Below, one piece after another: positions 1 to 11,492 of a DNA stretch of 64,000 bases. Within the stretch, counting starts at the first letter, position 1, and the number at the start of each line of letters is the position of its first letter. The stretch is from Gerris lacustris (lineage: Eukaryota; Arthropoda; Insecta; Hemiptera; Gerridae): contig OX578281.1 in the NCBI GenBank assembly GCA_951217055.1, positions 16,965,344 to 17,029,343 on the forward strand, written 5' to 3'. Under the pieces are notes generated by a model. It had not been told where the DNA came from. It was given only the letters and a program-made list of their open reading frames with translations, and searched no databases. The translations under genes and the position numbers were made by a program.

Positions 1-225
1 GCATGGGCGTACTTAAAAAATTACTAGTCCGTCATCTTGGGCTGTCCGCTATATTGGATTTAGAATGGCGTCACTTAGCTAAACATGCATTGTCATCCAA
101 ACTAAACGTGTATGCAAAATTTCAATTCAATCGGTTGAGGATAACTGCTTTAAAATTCAGTTGCAAGATTTTTAACCCGAACATACATACTTACAAACAT
201 TGCAAGTTAAATAAAAGCTTGTAAA
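1..225 (+). repeat. LINE 3'-end-like repeat, copy 1
   Basis: A unit that is repeated almost completely at 358-580, about 356 bp downstream. It contains the string TTTCAATTCAATCGGTTGAG (121-140) and ends with CCCGAACATACATAC followed by TAAATAAAAGCTTGTA. That arrangement resembles the 3' ends of RTE-type non-LTR retroelements and their SINEs. The family assignment is from memory of such tails, and no reverse transcriptase is present. The reading frame across it is open for 73 codons but resembles no protein I know, so I do not call a gene. Confidence 0.6.
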
Positions 226-357
226 AAAAAATTATTTAAAAAGACACTTTTTAAAAAACAAGCTTTTATCTTTTTATCCGCCATATTGGATTTAGAGTGA
301 AGGCATTTTATTTTTCGTATTCTTCTCAACAAACCCTTTCATTTGATACCCATATCA

Positions 358-580
358 TGGGCGTGCTTAAAAAATAACTAGTCCGCCATCTTGTACTGTC
401 CGCCATATTGGAATTAGAATGACGACACTTAGCTAACCATGCATTGTCATCCAAACTAAACGTGTATGCAAAATTTCAATTCAATCGGTTGAGGATAACT
501 GCTTTAAAATTCATTAGCAAGATTTGACCCGAACATACATACATACAAACATTGCAAATTAAATAAAAGCTTGTAAAGAA
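358..580 (+). repeat. LINE 3'-end-like repeat, copy 2
   Basis: Second direct copy of the unit at 1-225, differing by scattered substitutions and one short deletion (GATTTGACCC against GATTTTTAACCC). Both copies end with the same AAAGCTTGTA tail. The intervening 226-357 holds another CCGCCATATTGGATTTAGA string, so the array may be a partial tandem duplication rather than two independent insertions. Confidence 0.6.
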
Positions 581-849
581 AACTGCCTATAAATCCTAAG
601 AGAAACATTTATACTTATAATAGAGTAAAATATAATTTGAACTGAACTTTAACATCGAGTTTGGGAAAAGTTCATCCTAAGAGTAGGTCAGTTGTATATA
701 ACCATTTAAAATATTCGATTCGATCCAATAATAATTTCTTTTAGCTTTTATTAACGATTAATTTTCACTGATCGTTTAAATTTGTAATTTATTTGCTATT
801 TTTTTATGCCTCTGTTTAAATGGACTGATTTCCACCTTTGGTATATTAT

Positions 850-2177
850 GCATATGGCATTATATGGGTCATTTTCAAATAAAATGTACCTTTAGGGAAA
901 TCAATTTGGCTACTTTATAGAAAATTAAAATAAGCCTTAGACATGATAATATTGATTATTCTGACACATCAGGGACTTAGGATGACATTTTCGTTCAAGA
1001 ACAGTCAGTTTTCAAATTTATTTACATACATATGACCATATATACATAAAAAATCACATTTTTGTCGTAATGAGTGGTACTATCATAAAGACGGTATTTT
1101 TTTAGATTTTGTTTCTCTGTTTTTATGAAACGTTACTAAATTGTATATATGACGTAAATATTCTCTTTCATCCCACCAGAAATATTTTTTAGACCTAAAA
1201 TATTTGTAATTTTTTTTAAAAAAGTAATGAGTGTTACATTTATTATCTTTTAATGTTTCCTCAAAGCTTCAAAAATGTAAAGGATACGTTTTCAGTGCAT
1301 TGTAATAAAAGTTTTTATTATAAAGACGAAGAAAAAATAATTTTTCTTTATTAAAAAAATAGTTGGACACAGCTACCAATAAGAATATGTTGTTATTCAA
1401 GTAACACTCATTACAGGTAACACTCATTACATTTTTAACTTTAACAAATCTTTCCTCAGAAACTATGTTTATTAATTAAACCAATTTAATGTGTACTGAT
1501 TATATTAATTAATAACTACTAAATCATATTAATAACATAAATAAATGTTGATTACAACTACAAAAAATGATGGTAACACTCATTACAATGAATAAAAATA
1601 CTCACCATTTTATTTTAGTGAAATATTAATTGTAGAGAAGAATAAAGTGCTATCAATCTAAAAAGTCGTTGATTACTGACTTAAATGTTTTCTTAACATA
1701 AACAAGCCCTAATCCCTCCTTCTTTCTTTCATACTCACCCTCTAATTCTGCCAACTCTTATCGGTAACACTCATTACAAAACCCTTGGGACATACATATA
1801 AATATATTTGTTTCGTTTTGTACTAAATGTTTATTTTTTCCTATCCCATTTATATAAACTTGGATATTTTATTGGTTAAAAAAAAAGTATTATGAAAAAA
1901 ATGAATTAAAATCACATTACATGTTATCAAAATTACTGTGGGACGTAACACTCATTACAATTTTTAACATTAAAATTTTTTTGAAGCAAGAAATGTTCAC
2001 CCTATAAGCCATAAAATGACCCCGATTAACACAATAATAGACAGACATCTGATCAATAAACCTAAAGGTTTTTTTTATTTTTCATTAATATGAATTTTTT
2101 TAGTTACAATAAAATTGTAAAATCTTGGGACAGAAAAGGTACATTTTATTTGAAAATGACTCATATACCAATATGGC
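850..2177. mobile_element. TIR element carrying iterated 14-nt motif
   Basis: An inverted repeat brackets this segment. The 22 bases at 869-890 are perfectly complementary to 2138-2159, and looser pairing extends the termini to about 850 and 2177. Inside lie seven copies of one 14-nt motif, listed separately. There is no open frame of transposase size, so if this is a DNA transposon it is non-autonomous or decayed. Target-site duplications could not be fixed by eye. Superfamily unknown. Confidence 0.5.
1067..1958. repeat. Seven iterated GTAACACTCATTAC motifs
   Basis: The 14-mer GTAACACTCATTAC is exact at 1401-1414, 1417-1430, 1573-1586, 1764-1777 and 1945-1958 on the plus strand. It is exact at 1224-1237 on the minus strand, and one-mismatch at 1067-1080 on the minus strand. 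Apart from the close pair, spacing is 156-191 bp. The outer four bases, GTAA and TTAC, are themselves complementary. I noticed no other copy in the window. Iterated sites of this kind inside a TIR element often bind a transposase or another protein; that role is inferred. Confidence 0.75.
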
Positions 2178-2204
2178 CATTGTTTAACGTATATATAGCG
2201 CCTG

Positions 2205-2495
2205 ATTACGACTGAGCAGTATCTCTTGTTGCACGTTACGCTTGAAGAGACGTCGGATAACAAAGACAACTATTTTCATCCTGGTTACCTTTGGTTCGTT
2301 TGTTTCCCCTCTCCGGATGACGGGGTTAGCTTCACCTCTGTCCATAGAAAGAGATTGCGGCTTGCCCGTAGTGCCGGTCTTTCAATAGAGCATGGTGTAG
2401 GAATGTTTTCAAACCGATAACCGGCTAGCTGGTGGGTATTGAAACCCGGTGAATGGACTGGGCCGGCCTTACTGTCCATTCTCCACACCTAGGCC
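2205..2495. other. GC-richer patch, unidentified
   Basis: A stretch of clearly higher GC than its flanks, open on the minus strand for about 67 codons (2285-2488) and on the plus strand for about 64 (2226-2420). Neither product resembles a known protein. It could be a SINE or another repeat fragment, or a single-copy island. No terminal repeats or target duplications are visible. Confidence 0.25.
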
Positions 2496-2790
2496 TCACT
2501 AAATACAATACATAGGAAATTGAGAATTCCTCGAATAAATAGGGATCTCTCGGCACCATCTAGCTTTACAATCTTCTCGAAGTGCTCTTCAACCATTACG
2601 AATCTCACAATCTTCAGCAATTCGATACACTCATTGAAATTGAGTCATAGGTTTATTAATATCCATTATTACTGCTTTTTAGATAAGCTTTTTTGTTTTT
2701 TGGGTATGGTCTGAAATTTAGATTCTGATGTATGTAGGTTGTTTGTTTTTAGATAAATAATTGATAAGAAGTTTGAATTATTCAGCCTTA

Positions 2791-3248
2791 AGCCGGGTTT
2801 ACACGATCCAAGTATACTTGGATCAAGTCAGTTTTGACGCTACTTGGATCTTGTAAACAGGGTATCAAAGTCAACTTGGACATCCAAGTTGAGTTGGATG
2901 GGTTCCATCTAAGTAGACTTTGATAAAAACAAAAATGGCGCCCACCTGACAAATTATGAGAACGAGCAGTCAAAAAATTACAGATGTGAGGTTGAGCTGG
3001 GTTTTGTTAACCAGAAGGTGATATATTACCACTGTTTTAAAACTTAATAAGTACAACTTAACTGCAAAGTTCTAGAGGTAAAAACATTTCACACAATCTC
3101 TACTTTATAGTGTATCAAAAATCCACTTCTTGAACCAAGTATACTTGGATCGTGTAAAGCTTACTTCAATGTTCCACAAACACTTAGACCAAGTGGATTT
3201 GATCAAAGTTACTTGGACCAAATCTACTTGCATCGTATAAACCAGGCT
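2791..3248. mobile_element. MITE with TTA target duplication, word CCAAGTATACTTGG
   Basis: Terminal inverted repeats begin AGCCGGGTTTACACGATCC on the left and, read inward on the other strand, AGCCTGGTTTATACGATGC on the right. Each end is flanked by TTA (2788-2790 and 3249-3251). A three-base TTA duplication is typical of PIF/Harbinger elements. The interior is filled with partly palindromic variants of CCAAGTATACTTGGATC, and an internal copy of the word followed by CGTGTAAAGC lies near 3140-3165. No coding capacity. It shares its head with the element at 62861-63255 but not the internal word. Confidence 0.7.
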
Positions 3249-3446
3249 TTACAGGTTGTTTTGTTGGTTGTTTATTTTTGTCAAATATGCATTATGTTGA
3301 CATAGCTGTAATTTTATTTTTTATAGTTCAGGCATTTCCAGAGAAATCGTAATGAAAAAAAAAACACCTTTCTAGAATCAAGATGGTGAATTGAAAAAAC
3401 GTTTTTTAGTGAGAATCTAGGCCCTTGAAGCTTTCAGGAATCTACC

Positions 3447-4212
3447 TTACCCTTAATAACCTAGCGTTGCCATATGGCAACAGCAAAACCCCCTCCCTTT
3501 ATTATTGTCTGGAGAGGTCCAAGTTAATATTGAACTTTTTAGCCTTACAGTTTTTTTTCTAAGTGGTAATTTTATTCAGTCATATTTAAATACAAAGTTT
3601 TGATGTTTTTTTGCCTAATGTTAATTTTTTATTGATTATTTTCTAAATATTTCTCAATTAGTCTCTAAATATTATAATTATTTTTGTTGAACAAGTATAA
3701 TTAATAATTAGTAACAAATATTATTGGGCTATTCTTTTAAAAATAATATGTATATAATAATATCTATATTTTTTTTATTACAATTGAATAATACATATAT
3801 ATTTTTAAAGGTAATAACAAAAACACATGCATAAAACAAAAAATTAAGAAATAATTACATAATTTTACCGAAAAAGAACATGATACATAATACAAATAAT
3901 GAAAAAAAAAAAAATACTTTTTTGTTCTTTTAAATAAATTTAGTATTTTGTTAGTATTATTTGTACTTTTTAAACCTAAAATTTATTTTACATACATTTT
4001 GTAAAAGAAATTATTAAAAAATTTACTGAGAAAAAAACTGTAGGGCTAATGTCCTAGCGTTGCCATATGGCAACAGCCCAAATTTGGGGTAAGGAATTTA
4101 TTTCATTTTTTTTTAACATTTTTTACATATTAAGGGACCTCTTAGCAGACAAAATCCCCAGAAAAAAACCAAACAATTCCCCAAAAAAATAATTCGGGCA
4201 GTTAAGGGTTAA
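3447..4212. mobile_element. piggyBac-like non-autonomous element (tentative)
   Basis: The left end reads TTACCCTTAA, and the right end read on the minus strand starts TTAACCCTTAACTGCCCG. These would be CCCTTAA termini in TTAA-like targets, as in piggyBac MITEs. The 16-bp perfect palindrome GTTGCCATATGGCAAC occurs twice inside, near 3466-3481 and 4059-4074, both times preceded by CCTAGC. The middle is very AT-rich with no long frame. The left target is imperfect, so the superfamily call is tentative. Confidence 0.4.
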
Positions 4213-6280
4213 TTTATAGACTGTATTTACATGGTCATTGAAATTTGAATGTTTGTTGAAAGAAGCCTTCGATGGTCCTAAAAATGTCAACTGTCTGTCC
4301 ACTTTATCTGTTTTTAAATATCGCTAAATTTGAAGTATCAATTCATGTAATAAAATAAATTTTTGATAGATTGAAATAAAGTAAAACTTTTCTTTTCCAA
4401 ATGACTACACGTTTAAATTAAAAAAAAAAAAAAATCTGACAAGGAAATTACGCAGCACGAGGATGCAAAGTTGTATCCGACACTGCATAACATTTTATTT
4501 ATTTATTTTTTTAATATAAACCATAGGAAGAATATACATTAATTTATATAACAACAAACTATTTAACCTATTTGTGCTGAGTAATTGATAAGTCAGAAAA
4601 TGTTTTTAAATTTAAACTTGTAGATTGATTTGGGAAAGAAAAGTTTGAGTATGTGAGATACGGAGAATAGAGAGGGGGACAGACAAACACCATCCCTTAC
4701 TTGTACTGGATGTATTAGACCTAGTAGAACTTATTTGGACAGGGTGAGACTTGGCTAAACCAATGATTTCACAACGTTTTACTCGATATTTAGCTTATTT
4801 TTTGAAACAAGTGTTTGTGTTGGGTTGCAATTTAGACGAAACAGTTACCTATTGCTCTAAATAAAATAAGTACCATGATGAAAACAGTAGAGCAGTGGCT
4901 GATTCCCATGCGTCCCCTGGTCATACATTGATGATGTCGAACCTAATTGGTGTTTATTCTAACTGTAGTCAATACAATCTAGGCACTAGGCACGTTCCTT
5001 AACCATACATCATTATTTATCTAATTAGAATCTGTTTTAGTTTAATTAACTTCGTAGCTTATTTTTGTTATTAAACAGGCTGGTAGGTAATTATTACATT
5101 GGGTATTGTACTTGATTAGAGTTTATTGACTAGCCATATTGCACTTATAACATATTGATTGATTTAAAATAATAATAGTTATTAATTGTAACCGTGGTTG
5201 AAATCGGTCTGCATCGTGTATTTTATATTTACATTTATGGTTTATTGGATAATATTATATTGATTGAGTTAATTCTAGCAGGCCGCATTTGAATCAATTT
5301 TACGGAATATCGTATTTATGAGGAGGAATTTAATTTAGACATTCTCTATAATGAATGTTTGCTATACGCATTTCGCTCGTCGATCACTATCTATTACTTA
5401 TAATCTTGTTCCATTTTACTTTTATTTCGTTTGTAAAAACGAATATTTAATCAGATGTATCGATATTTTAGATTTTTTTTGTCGTGAATTATACTTTAGT
5501 ACCGAATATTATGTCCCCATTTGAAGTTTAAGTGAGTCAAAGGTGGGGTTAACATTATTAATATACATATATATCTTGTAATGAAGGCTTTTAATACTTA
5601 ATAATTCGTTCCGGACAGGAAAGAATAACATTAAGTACTGAATTCACTAAAATAATAGCAGTAAAACTGGCGCCTTCAATTTCCTTTTTTTTTAAATTCA
5701 TACCCCAAAGTATTAAAACTTTGTAAAAAAGGAGTGAAATTTACATAAATACTCTCGACTCTTTACATTTTTTCACTAAAGTTTTATCGTTTTCGTGTAT
5801 CGCTTTTTGTATGAAGTCAACTTGTAAAGAGGGTGAGTATAATAATATTAATTATATTATTAAATGTACAACTGACACGGACAAGAGATTAGTATGAATC
5901 GGGCCTTGACTTCTCACCTCACATTTTCCTAATTACATTTTAGGTATATATTAGTTATTAATTTTTATTTTCCGTGTTTTTATATATTTATATTTTTTCG
6001 AGGGTGAATCGTGTAAGGTTTTAAAAAAACAGCTATTTTTTTTAAAAAAAGAAACAACTTTAATCTACGAAAGATTGGTATCGGTTATTAAAAATATAAA
6101 ATAAAATAAAATGTTGTAGGAAATGAGAGTTTTGTTAATAGTGTTATAGCAGACAGAAGACAAATTATATAAAGATTAAATACCCTAGATATACAACTTT
6201 AACTGATGTCATTGTTGAAACGTAGATTAAATATTTTTCCTTCGGATTTATTCAAACTTTTGTATTAATTTTTTGAAGTG
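4213..6280. other. AT-rich non-coding stretch
   Basis: Nothing identifiable. Long T and A runs (for example around 4420-4433) and short AT-rich words only. No frame over 60 codons, no inverted termini and no promoter-like internal boxes were found. Confidence 0.5.
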
Positions 6281-6284
6281 AAAC

Positions 6285-6545
6285 TTCATTAGCCGCGATA
6301 GAGTAAATTTGCTTGGGTGAAATTGACATCGGGAAACGAAGTTCGTGTTTCAAGACTCGTCCGAGGAAATTTTTGTTTTAAGACTCGCCTATGATAGATA
6401 CTTTAATCGACTGCCGACAGGCAGCAGTTGATTTACCTGTAAAATATCTTCCCTTTGGACGAGTCTCGAACCCCTGACCCCTGGATTGAGAGTCTAAAGT
6501 GCTATCAACTATACCACGGAAGTAGTTGATCTATTCTGTGCACAG
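6285..6545 (-). repeat. tRNA-derived SINE-like unit
   Basis: On the minus strand about 70 nt (6528 down to 6457) fold like a tRNA. A box A-like GTGGTATAGTTGATAGCAC is followed by an anticodon-arm-like TTAGACTCTCAATCC and a box B GGGTTCGAGAC (6463-6473). The anticodon and T arms recall tRNA-Lys or tRNA-Glu, but the acceptor ends do not pair, so this is not a functional tRNA. Downstream sequence with repeated GACGAGTCTTGA/GCGAGTCTTAA strings would be the SINE body. The 5' side abuts a (TA)n tract. Confidence 0.5.
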
Positions 6546-6575
6546 AATTGCCATGGTATATAAGGGTATTACTAT

Positions 6576-6580
<5 letters not shown>

Positions 6581-6658
<78 letters not shown>
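6581..6658. repeat. (TA)n microsatellite
   Basis: An uninterrupted TA dinucleotide tract of 78 bp, directly upstream (minus sense) of the tRNA-like SINE unit. Confidence 0.95.
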
Positions 6659-6659
<1 letters not shown>

Positions 6660-6661
<2 letters not shown>

Positions 6662-7925
6662 GTTGTTTTCATTTTTTTGCTTCATTATTCGCAAACATTT
6701 TATAAAAATATTTTATTAATTGAAATTTTGTTTCTTTGAGAAGTTATCTGACTGTGACGGTATTGAAAACTCTTGTATATAAGTATGTATGTTGCATATT
6801 TAATAAATGATTTATTTAATATGCATTACTTAAATAAGGGTTATCGTGCTATTTCATTCACATATTTCATAAATATGTTTATTCTGTTTCTAGAACTTAA
6901 GTTTTCACTTTTAATGCGTGAGAGTCTCACATTTGTTGTTGTTGTTTTTTTGTTTTAAAAAATCGTTCTGAATATTTAATATTTGATTATTTCCAATAGT
7001 TAGTTGGTTAATTTTCTTGTTTAATTCATTGATGAATGATATTCTGAAAAGCTGTTCGAATTTTCGAAGGTACTCGCTTGACCACTGTAGGATGAAGTTA
7101 GGATTTATAATAGGTAGGCCCAAGCCACTTATAGTCTGTTATGCCAAGTATTGTTGATTATTATTAATGTTATTATTATTTAAATAAAAATCTCATCTTA
7201 TTGTTCAAGAAAAAAACAATTTTTATTATTAGGGTTAACAACAATTACCAGTGTAATAGGTTAAAAAAATTTCGTTCAAGACTATTTCCTTCTTCCGCCT
7301 TCCGTGTAATCGTTCTAATTTTTATAATTTGCTCTCCACTGAGCCTGAGCCGTCATTCTTTATTGAAGGATTATAAAAGGTTTTTTTTTGGAAGGAGGGA
7401 CAGTACATTTTTTTTTTATTCATCGTAAAATACAATTGTTGGATGGGTTGTGATGAGGGTTTAGCGTGTTGTAGTTTTTCTTTGTGTTTTGTATTTGTTC
7501 ACTTAATAAAGGAGGAGAGAAGTAGAAAATAGAATGAAAGGGGGCTGGAGAAGGTAGATGAAAACCCGTGGTTTTTCACAGGAGATAACAGAAAATTACA
7601 CCCCTATTTCTTTTTTTTGCTTCATTATTATATTTTTTGGTCACATTGTTACTGATTTTTTTTTTTCTCATGTCGAGACAGATAATTTTTTGTACTCTGT
7701 ATTTTATAGGATAGGATATCATCAACAAATAAATGGAAAGCTAATTTAGTGCCTTTTATTATTTATTTTTATATCTTTTTAAAAAATATGATATTAGGCT
7801 TGATTTGATTTTGATTGATATTTATTAATAATATTGAACCTTAGTGATAGCATTTAAAAAAAAAAAAATGCTCTTTTCTTTTATGTGATATTATTTGAAG
7901 AATGAAATTTTAAGGCAAGACAGAG
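6660..7925. other. AT-rich non-coding stretch
   Basis: T-rich sequence with short frames only. No recognisable element ends, RNA genes or conserved coding strings. Confidence 0.5.
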
Positions 7926-8039
<114 letters not shown>

Positions 8040-8308
8040 TTAAATTATCTTTATTGCATATTACTCTACATACGAGATAGCAAATTGTGGACTATTATTA
8101 GTACACATTACTACTAATAATTTTCATTATTTAATTAATATTATTTCTTAATTTAATAAAGGGCGCCAGCCTTAACACACTTCGCATGTCGTCCTGTAAC
8201 AATTGGGCAAATATCAAGTCAGTTCTTACAATTTCTACTTATTTAAAACGTTATAACTTGTACAATTAGCTTCCAACCTATATTGCCCTAAAAAAAATTG
8301 TAAATCTT

Positions 8309-8990
8309 TTACTTTTCCTCACTACCTATAGTAGGAAAAGTATTCTTTTCACCAAACATTTTTTTTCTCGGGATTTCAACGGAATTATCTGTTTTAAGAC
8401 CTCCTGAGTGGTTTTCAGCATGACGTCTGTATGTATGTATGTGTGTATGTAGTGTGTTATCATCATAGCGCCCAAGGTATTCAACCTAGAGAGTTGAAAC
8501 TTGGCAGAAAAATCAGTCCTTACCTGTAGTGGTGCTGCCCGGAAAATCAACTTTTTCCGCCATCTTGAACCCAGTTTGCCAAGTCAGCAAACATTTAAAT
8601 AAATCGTAATAAATCGATTATGGTCCTAATTGAGTTGAGATTTGGCAAGAATGTACCTCTCTGTATGACAAACAAGTCCTCCAAATTTCATTTTGATATT
8701 GGCCGCCATTTTGAAGTTATCAATTTTTGAATTTTTAGACTTTGACGGTTAATAATACCGAAAGTATAAATAGGTTTTTGACATATAGCATATCGTTGGA
8801 ACCGGAAACAATTAAGGAACAAATATAAAAAACCCCGATAAAATTTCATTAATTAGTTTAAAAGTTATAAGTGAATATAATTATTTATTAGTGCGATAAT
8901 TTTGATGACGTCAAAGTTTGTTTACATCTGTAAAATTGCCGCCAAACTTCAAATAATTAAATAAAATATAGCTATTAAAAATAATGTTAT
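8309..8990 (+). mobile_element. Word-capped repeat, family B (3'-truncated)
   Basis: Opens with ACTTTTCCTCACT followed within a few bases by AGTAGGAAAAGT, a hairpin identical in design to the start of the complete copy at 26130-27014 (there on the minus strand). The two copies share long stretches: CCTCCTGAGTGGTTTTCAGC, GCGCCCAAGGTATTCAACCT, CTTTTTCCGCCATCTTGAAC and TGACGTCAAAGT. This copy lacks the closing AGTGAGGAAAAGT word and the 5S-like block, so it is truncated. No coding capacity. Confidence 0.65.
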
Positions 8991-8991
8991 T

Positions 8992-9310
8992 TTTACTACG
9001 TTTTTATTAGCTTGCTTTCTTGTTTGTTTGTTTGTTTGTCCGGTACAAATCTGGCAATCGATTTCTAACTAACTTCCCGAATGGCTAGACATTTGAAACT
9101 TTTAGCATAGCTCAGAACACGATGACAATGCATTATTTTAATACTTTTAGCCATCTTTCAGCAGAATTTAATTGTTTTTCAGCAAATTTTGCTGTACGGA
9201 AAGTTAGTTCGGAAAAAATCCGCAAGTTATTTTATTTGTTTTGCCATATCCCATATTTACGCAATCTTCATTTTGACGGGTCTCAAATGGTGATAGATAA
9301 ACATTGAATG
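8992..9310 (+). repeat. Dispersed repeat F, copy 1
   Basis: Nearly the same sequence recurs in direct orientation at 60305-60655. Shared strings include TACTACGTTTTTATTAGC, GCTCAGAACACGATGACAAT, and TTCGGAAAAAATCCGCAAG. It contains a (TTTG)n stretch at 9020-9040. No coding domain is recognised. It abuts family B directly, so it may be a separate insertion or a body segment of a longer element. Confidence 0.6.
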
Positions 9311-9437
9311 TGAACATGAACTTTTTCTTACTCAAGGGACATGTGTATTGATGAAACTTTTTGAATAATATGAAGATTATTACTACCTTTATCTGCGGAC
9401 TTCATTAGTTAAACATTTTTTAGCTTTTGTGTTTTTT

Positions 9438-9505
9438 ACTTTCTCATAAAGGTAGTATATATAAAGAGGAAGTATTGTGATGGTGCGAAAATTTACAATA
9501 AATAT
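9438..9505 (+). repeat. Family A word-capped repeat, 5' fragment
   Basis: TTTACTTTCTCATAAAGG followed by GAGGAAGTATTGTGATGG matches the opening hairpin of family A elements at 17756 and 33041. The similarity stops within about 70 bp. Confidence 0.55.
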
Positions 9506-9883
9506 ATTATTTTCCACAAAATCTCTCAAAAACAAATAATATATTATGCATTATTTTTTTATTAATGACACACTAGTTGTATCCACTTTATTGATTATTA
9601 CTTGTAATCAATATTTTATAATTATTCTATCATTTACAAAATCTCCAACAGTTAACTTGGTTATAATTATTACATTGAAAACAACAACTCGATAAATAAA
9701 TATGGTTTAAATGAGTCAGTTGATTTCCCCACTATTGTAGCTTAGTATAAACAGGGTCATTAACTTAATAAAATATATAATTTAATGTGTTTCTTTGGAC
9801 ATTTTGTATTCCCTTAATGTTTTACTATCATCTGAGGTCAGGGTACTTATATTAATTATCTAGCTTTTAGCTTTTAACTTCTA

Positions 9884-10200
<317 letters not shown>

Positions 10201-10863
10201 ATTAATTCTTGAATATTTATCTTTGTTTTCTACATTTAAAGATTTTTTTGTGTTGTTTAGTTTTTTCTTTGCTCTAAGATTTTTTTTTTTATTCTTATAA
10301 GATAAGAAAAAGAGGAATAAGAAGTCATGTTTTTCTTCTTCGTTTTAACATTAAAATAAAAGTTTTGAATTTAAAAGGAAAAATAATTGTAAATTTTTAA
10401 TGATTTTGTTTTAGTTTTTAGATCGGTAGTATGCTTCTTATTAATTAAAGTTGGGTTAACTTGTATTTTATTTTTTGTTGGTATATATTTATATTGTATA
10501 TATTATAAACATATTATGTTTCTGTTATGTTCTAGCTATTTATTATATGCTTACATAGTGGTTTCAATCAACCAGCACCACAATTTATATACCTTTGTTA
10601 TTATATTATTTAACAATGCTGTTTAACCAAATGGCATTCTACATCTTCAATTTTAATGTTTTGCTCGAGCATATCTTTTAGCGATTTTTCGAAGAAAATT
10701 AAGCTTTTGCAATGGTTTCAACATTTTTGAACATTTGCTCCGTGGAAATCCGTTTTAGACCATTCTGAATTGATTCCTGAAATTTAACTTTTTTTTATAT
10801 GTATATTATGTATATGTGTATTGTGTATTATGTATATGTGTATTGTGTTTGTGTATATATATA

Positions 10864-10864
<1 letters not shown>

Positions 10865-10955
<91 letters not shown>
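10865..10955. repeat. (TA)n tract at PLE 3' boundary
   Basis: A TA tract of 91 bp immediately next to the 3' end of the Penelope-like element, which begins within a few bases of 10957. The matching tract on the other side is at 13785-13848. Confidence 0.95.
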
Positions 10956-10957
<2 letters not shown>

Positions 10958-11015
10958 ATGTCAGCGCCTCTCAACTCAGGGTTTCGGTCAAATAAAACTT
11001 CGAGCATTCACTTTA

Positions 11016-11057
11016 GCCTACAGTTTCGGCAACGTATATTGAGCCATCATTCAGGGC
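11016..11057 (-). ncRNA. Hammerhead-like string at PLE 3' end
   Basis: On the minus strand CCTGAATGATGGC is followed 11 nt later by GCCGAAACTGTAGG. PLE terminal repeats are known to carry hammerhead ribozyme motifs with CTGANGA and GAAA cores flanking a stem. Here the CTGA arm has an extra base (CTGAATGA) and the stem is only three pairs, so it is probably a decayed or non-cleaving version. A second CCGAAACCCTGAG lies about 35 nt further on (10993-10975). The same spacing occurs in the foldback at 42864-43101. Confidence 0.45.
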
Positions 11058-11492
11058 GATAAACTAAACAATACAAACAAGGAAAACACAAAATGAGACA
11101 TAAAAAGAAATTAGGTTTGATTGAAGACCAAACAGAAACATAAGAGAGAAGTAAGACGTAAAAAGAAGCTAAGGTTTGATAAAAAGTCATACAGAGTGAA
11201 GTGAAAAATTATGAACAGTAATAAAGAAAACTTACGTGAAAAAGAGAATAAGGTTAAAACATGAGTAGAAGAGATAAAACACTGTGAAACAAAACAAAAC
11301 GACTGAAAACTAACATGACTAGTTACTAAGTTTGACTAGAGGGATGTGTAGAAAAGTAAACATGACCTGGTTTGACAGCTAGGAGCAGTACCAACGGTGG
11401 GAGAAGTAGGAACTAGTGGGAGACAGCAAACAGAAAGAGCGGTGATTCAAATGAAGAAGCCGGTCCAAGCCGCACAGCTACCAGAGACGAAA

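Noticed and set aside
6457..6528. Functional tRNA gene
   Set aside because: The acceptor stem does not pair and the D arm is irregular, so it is a tRNA-derived SINE head. The same reasoning applies to box B strings at 15668, 18217, 21934 and 46720.
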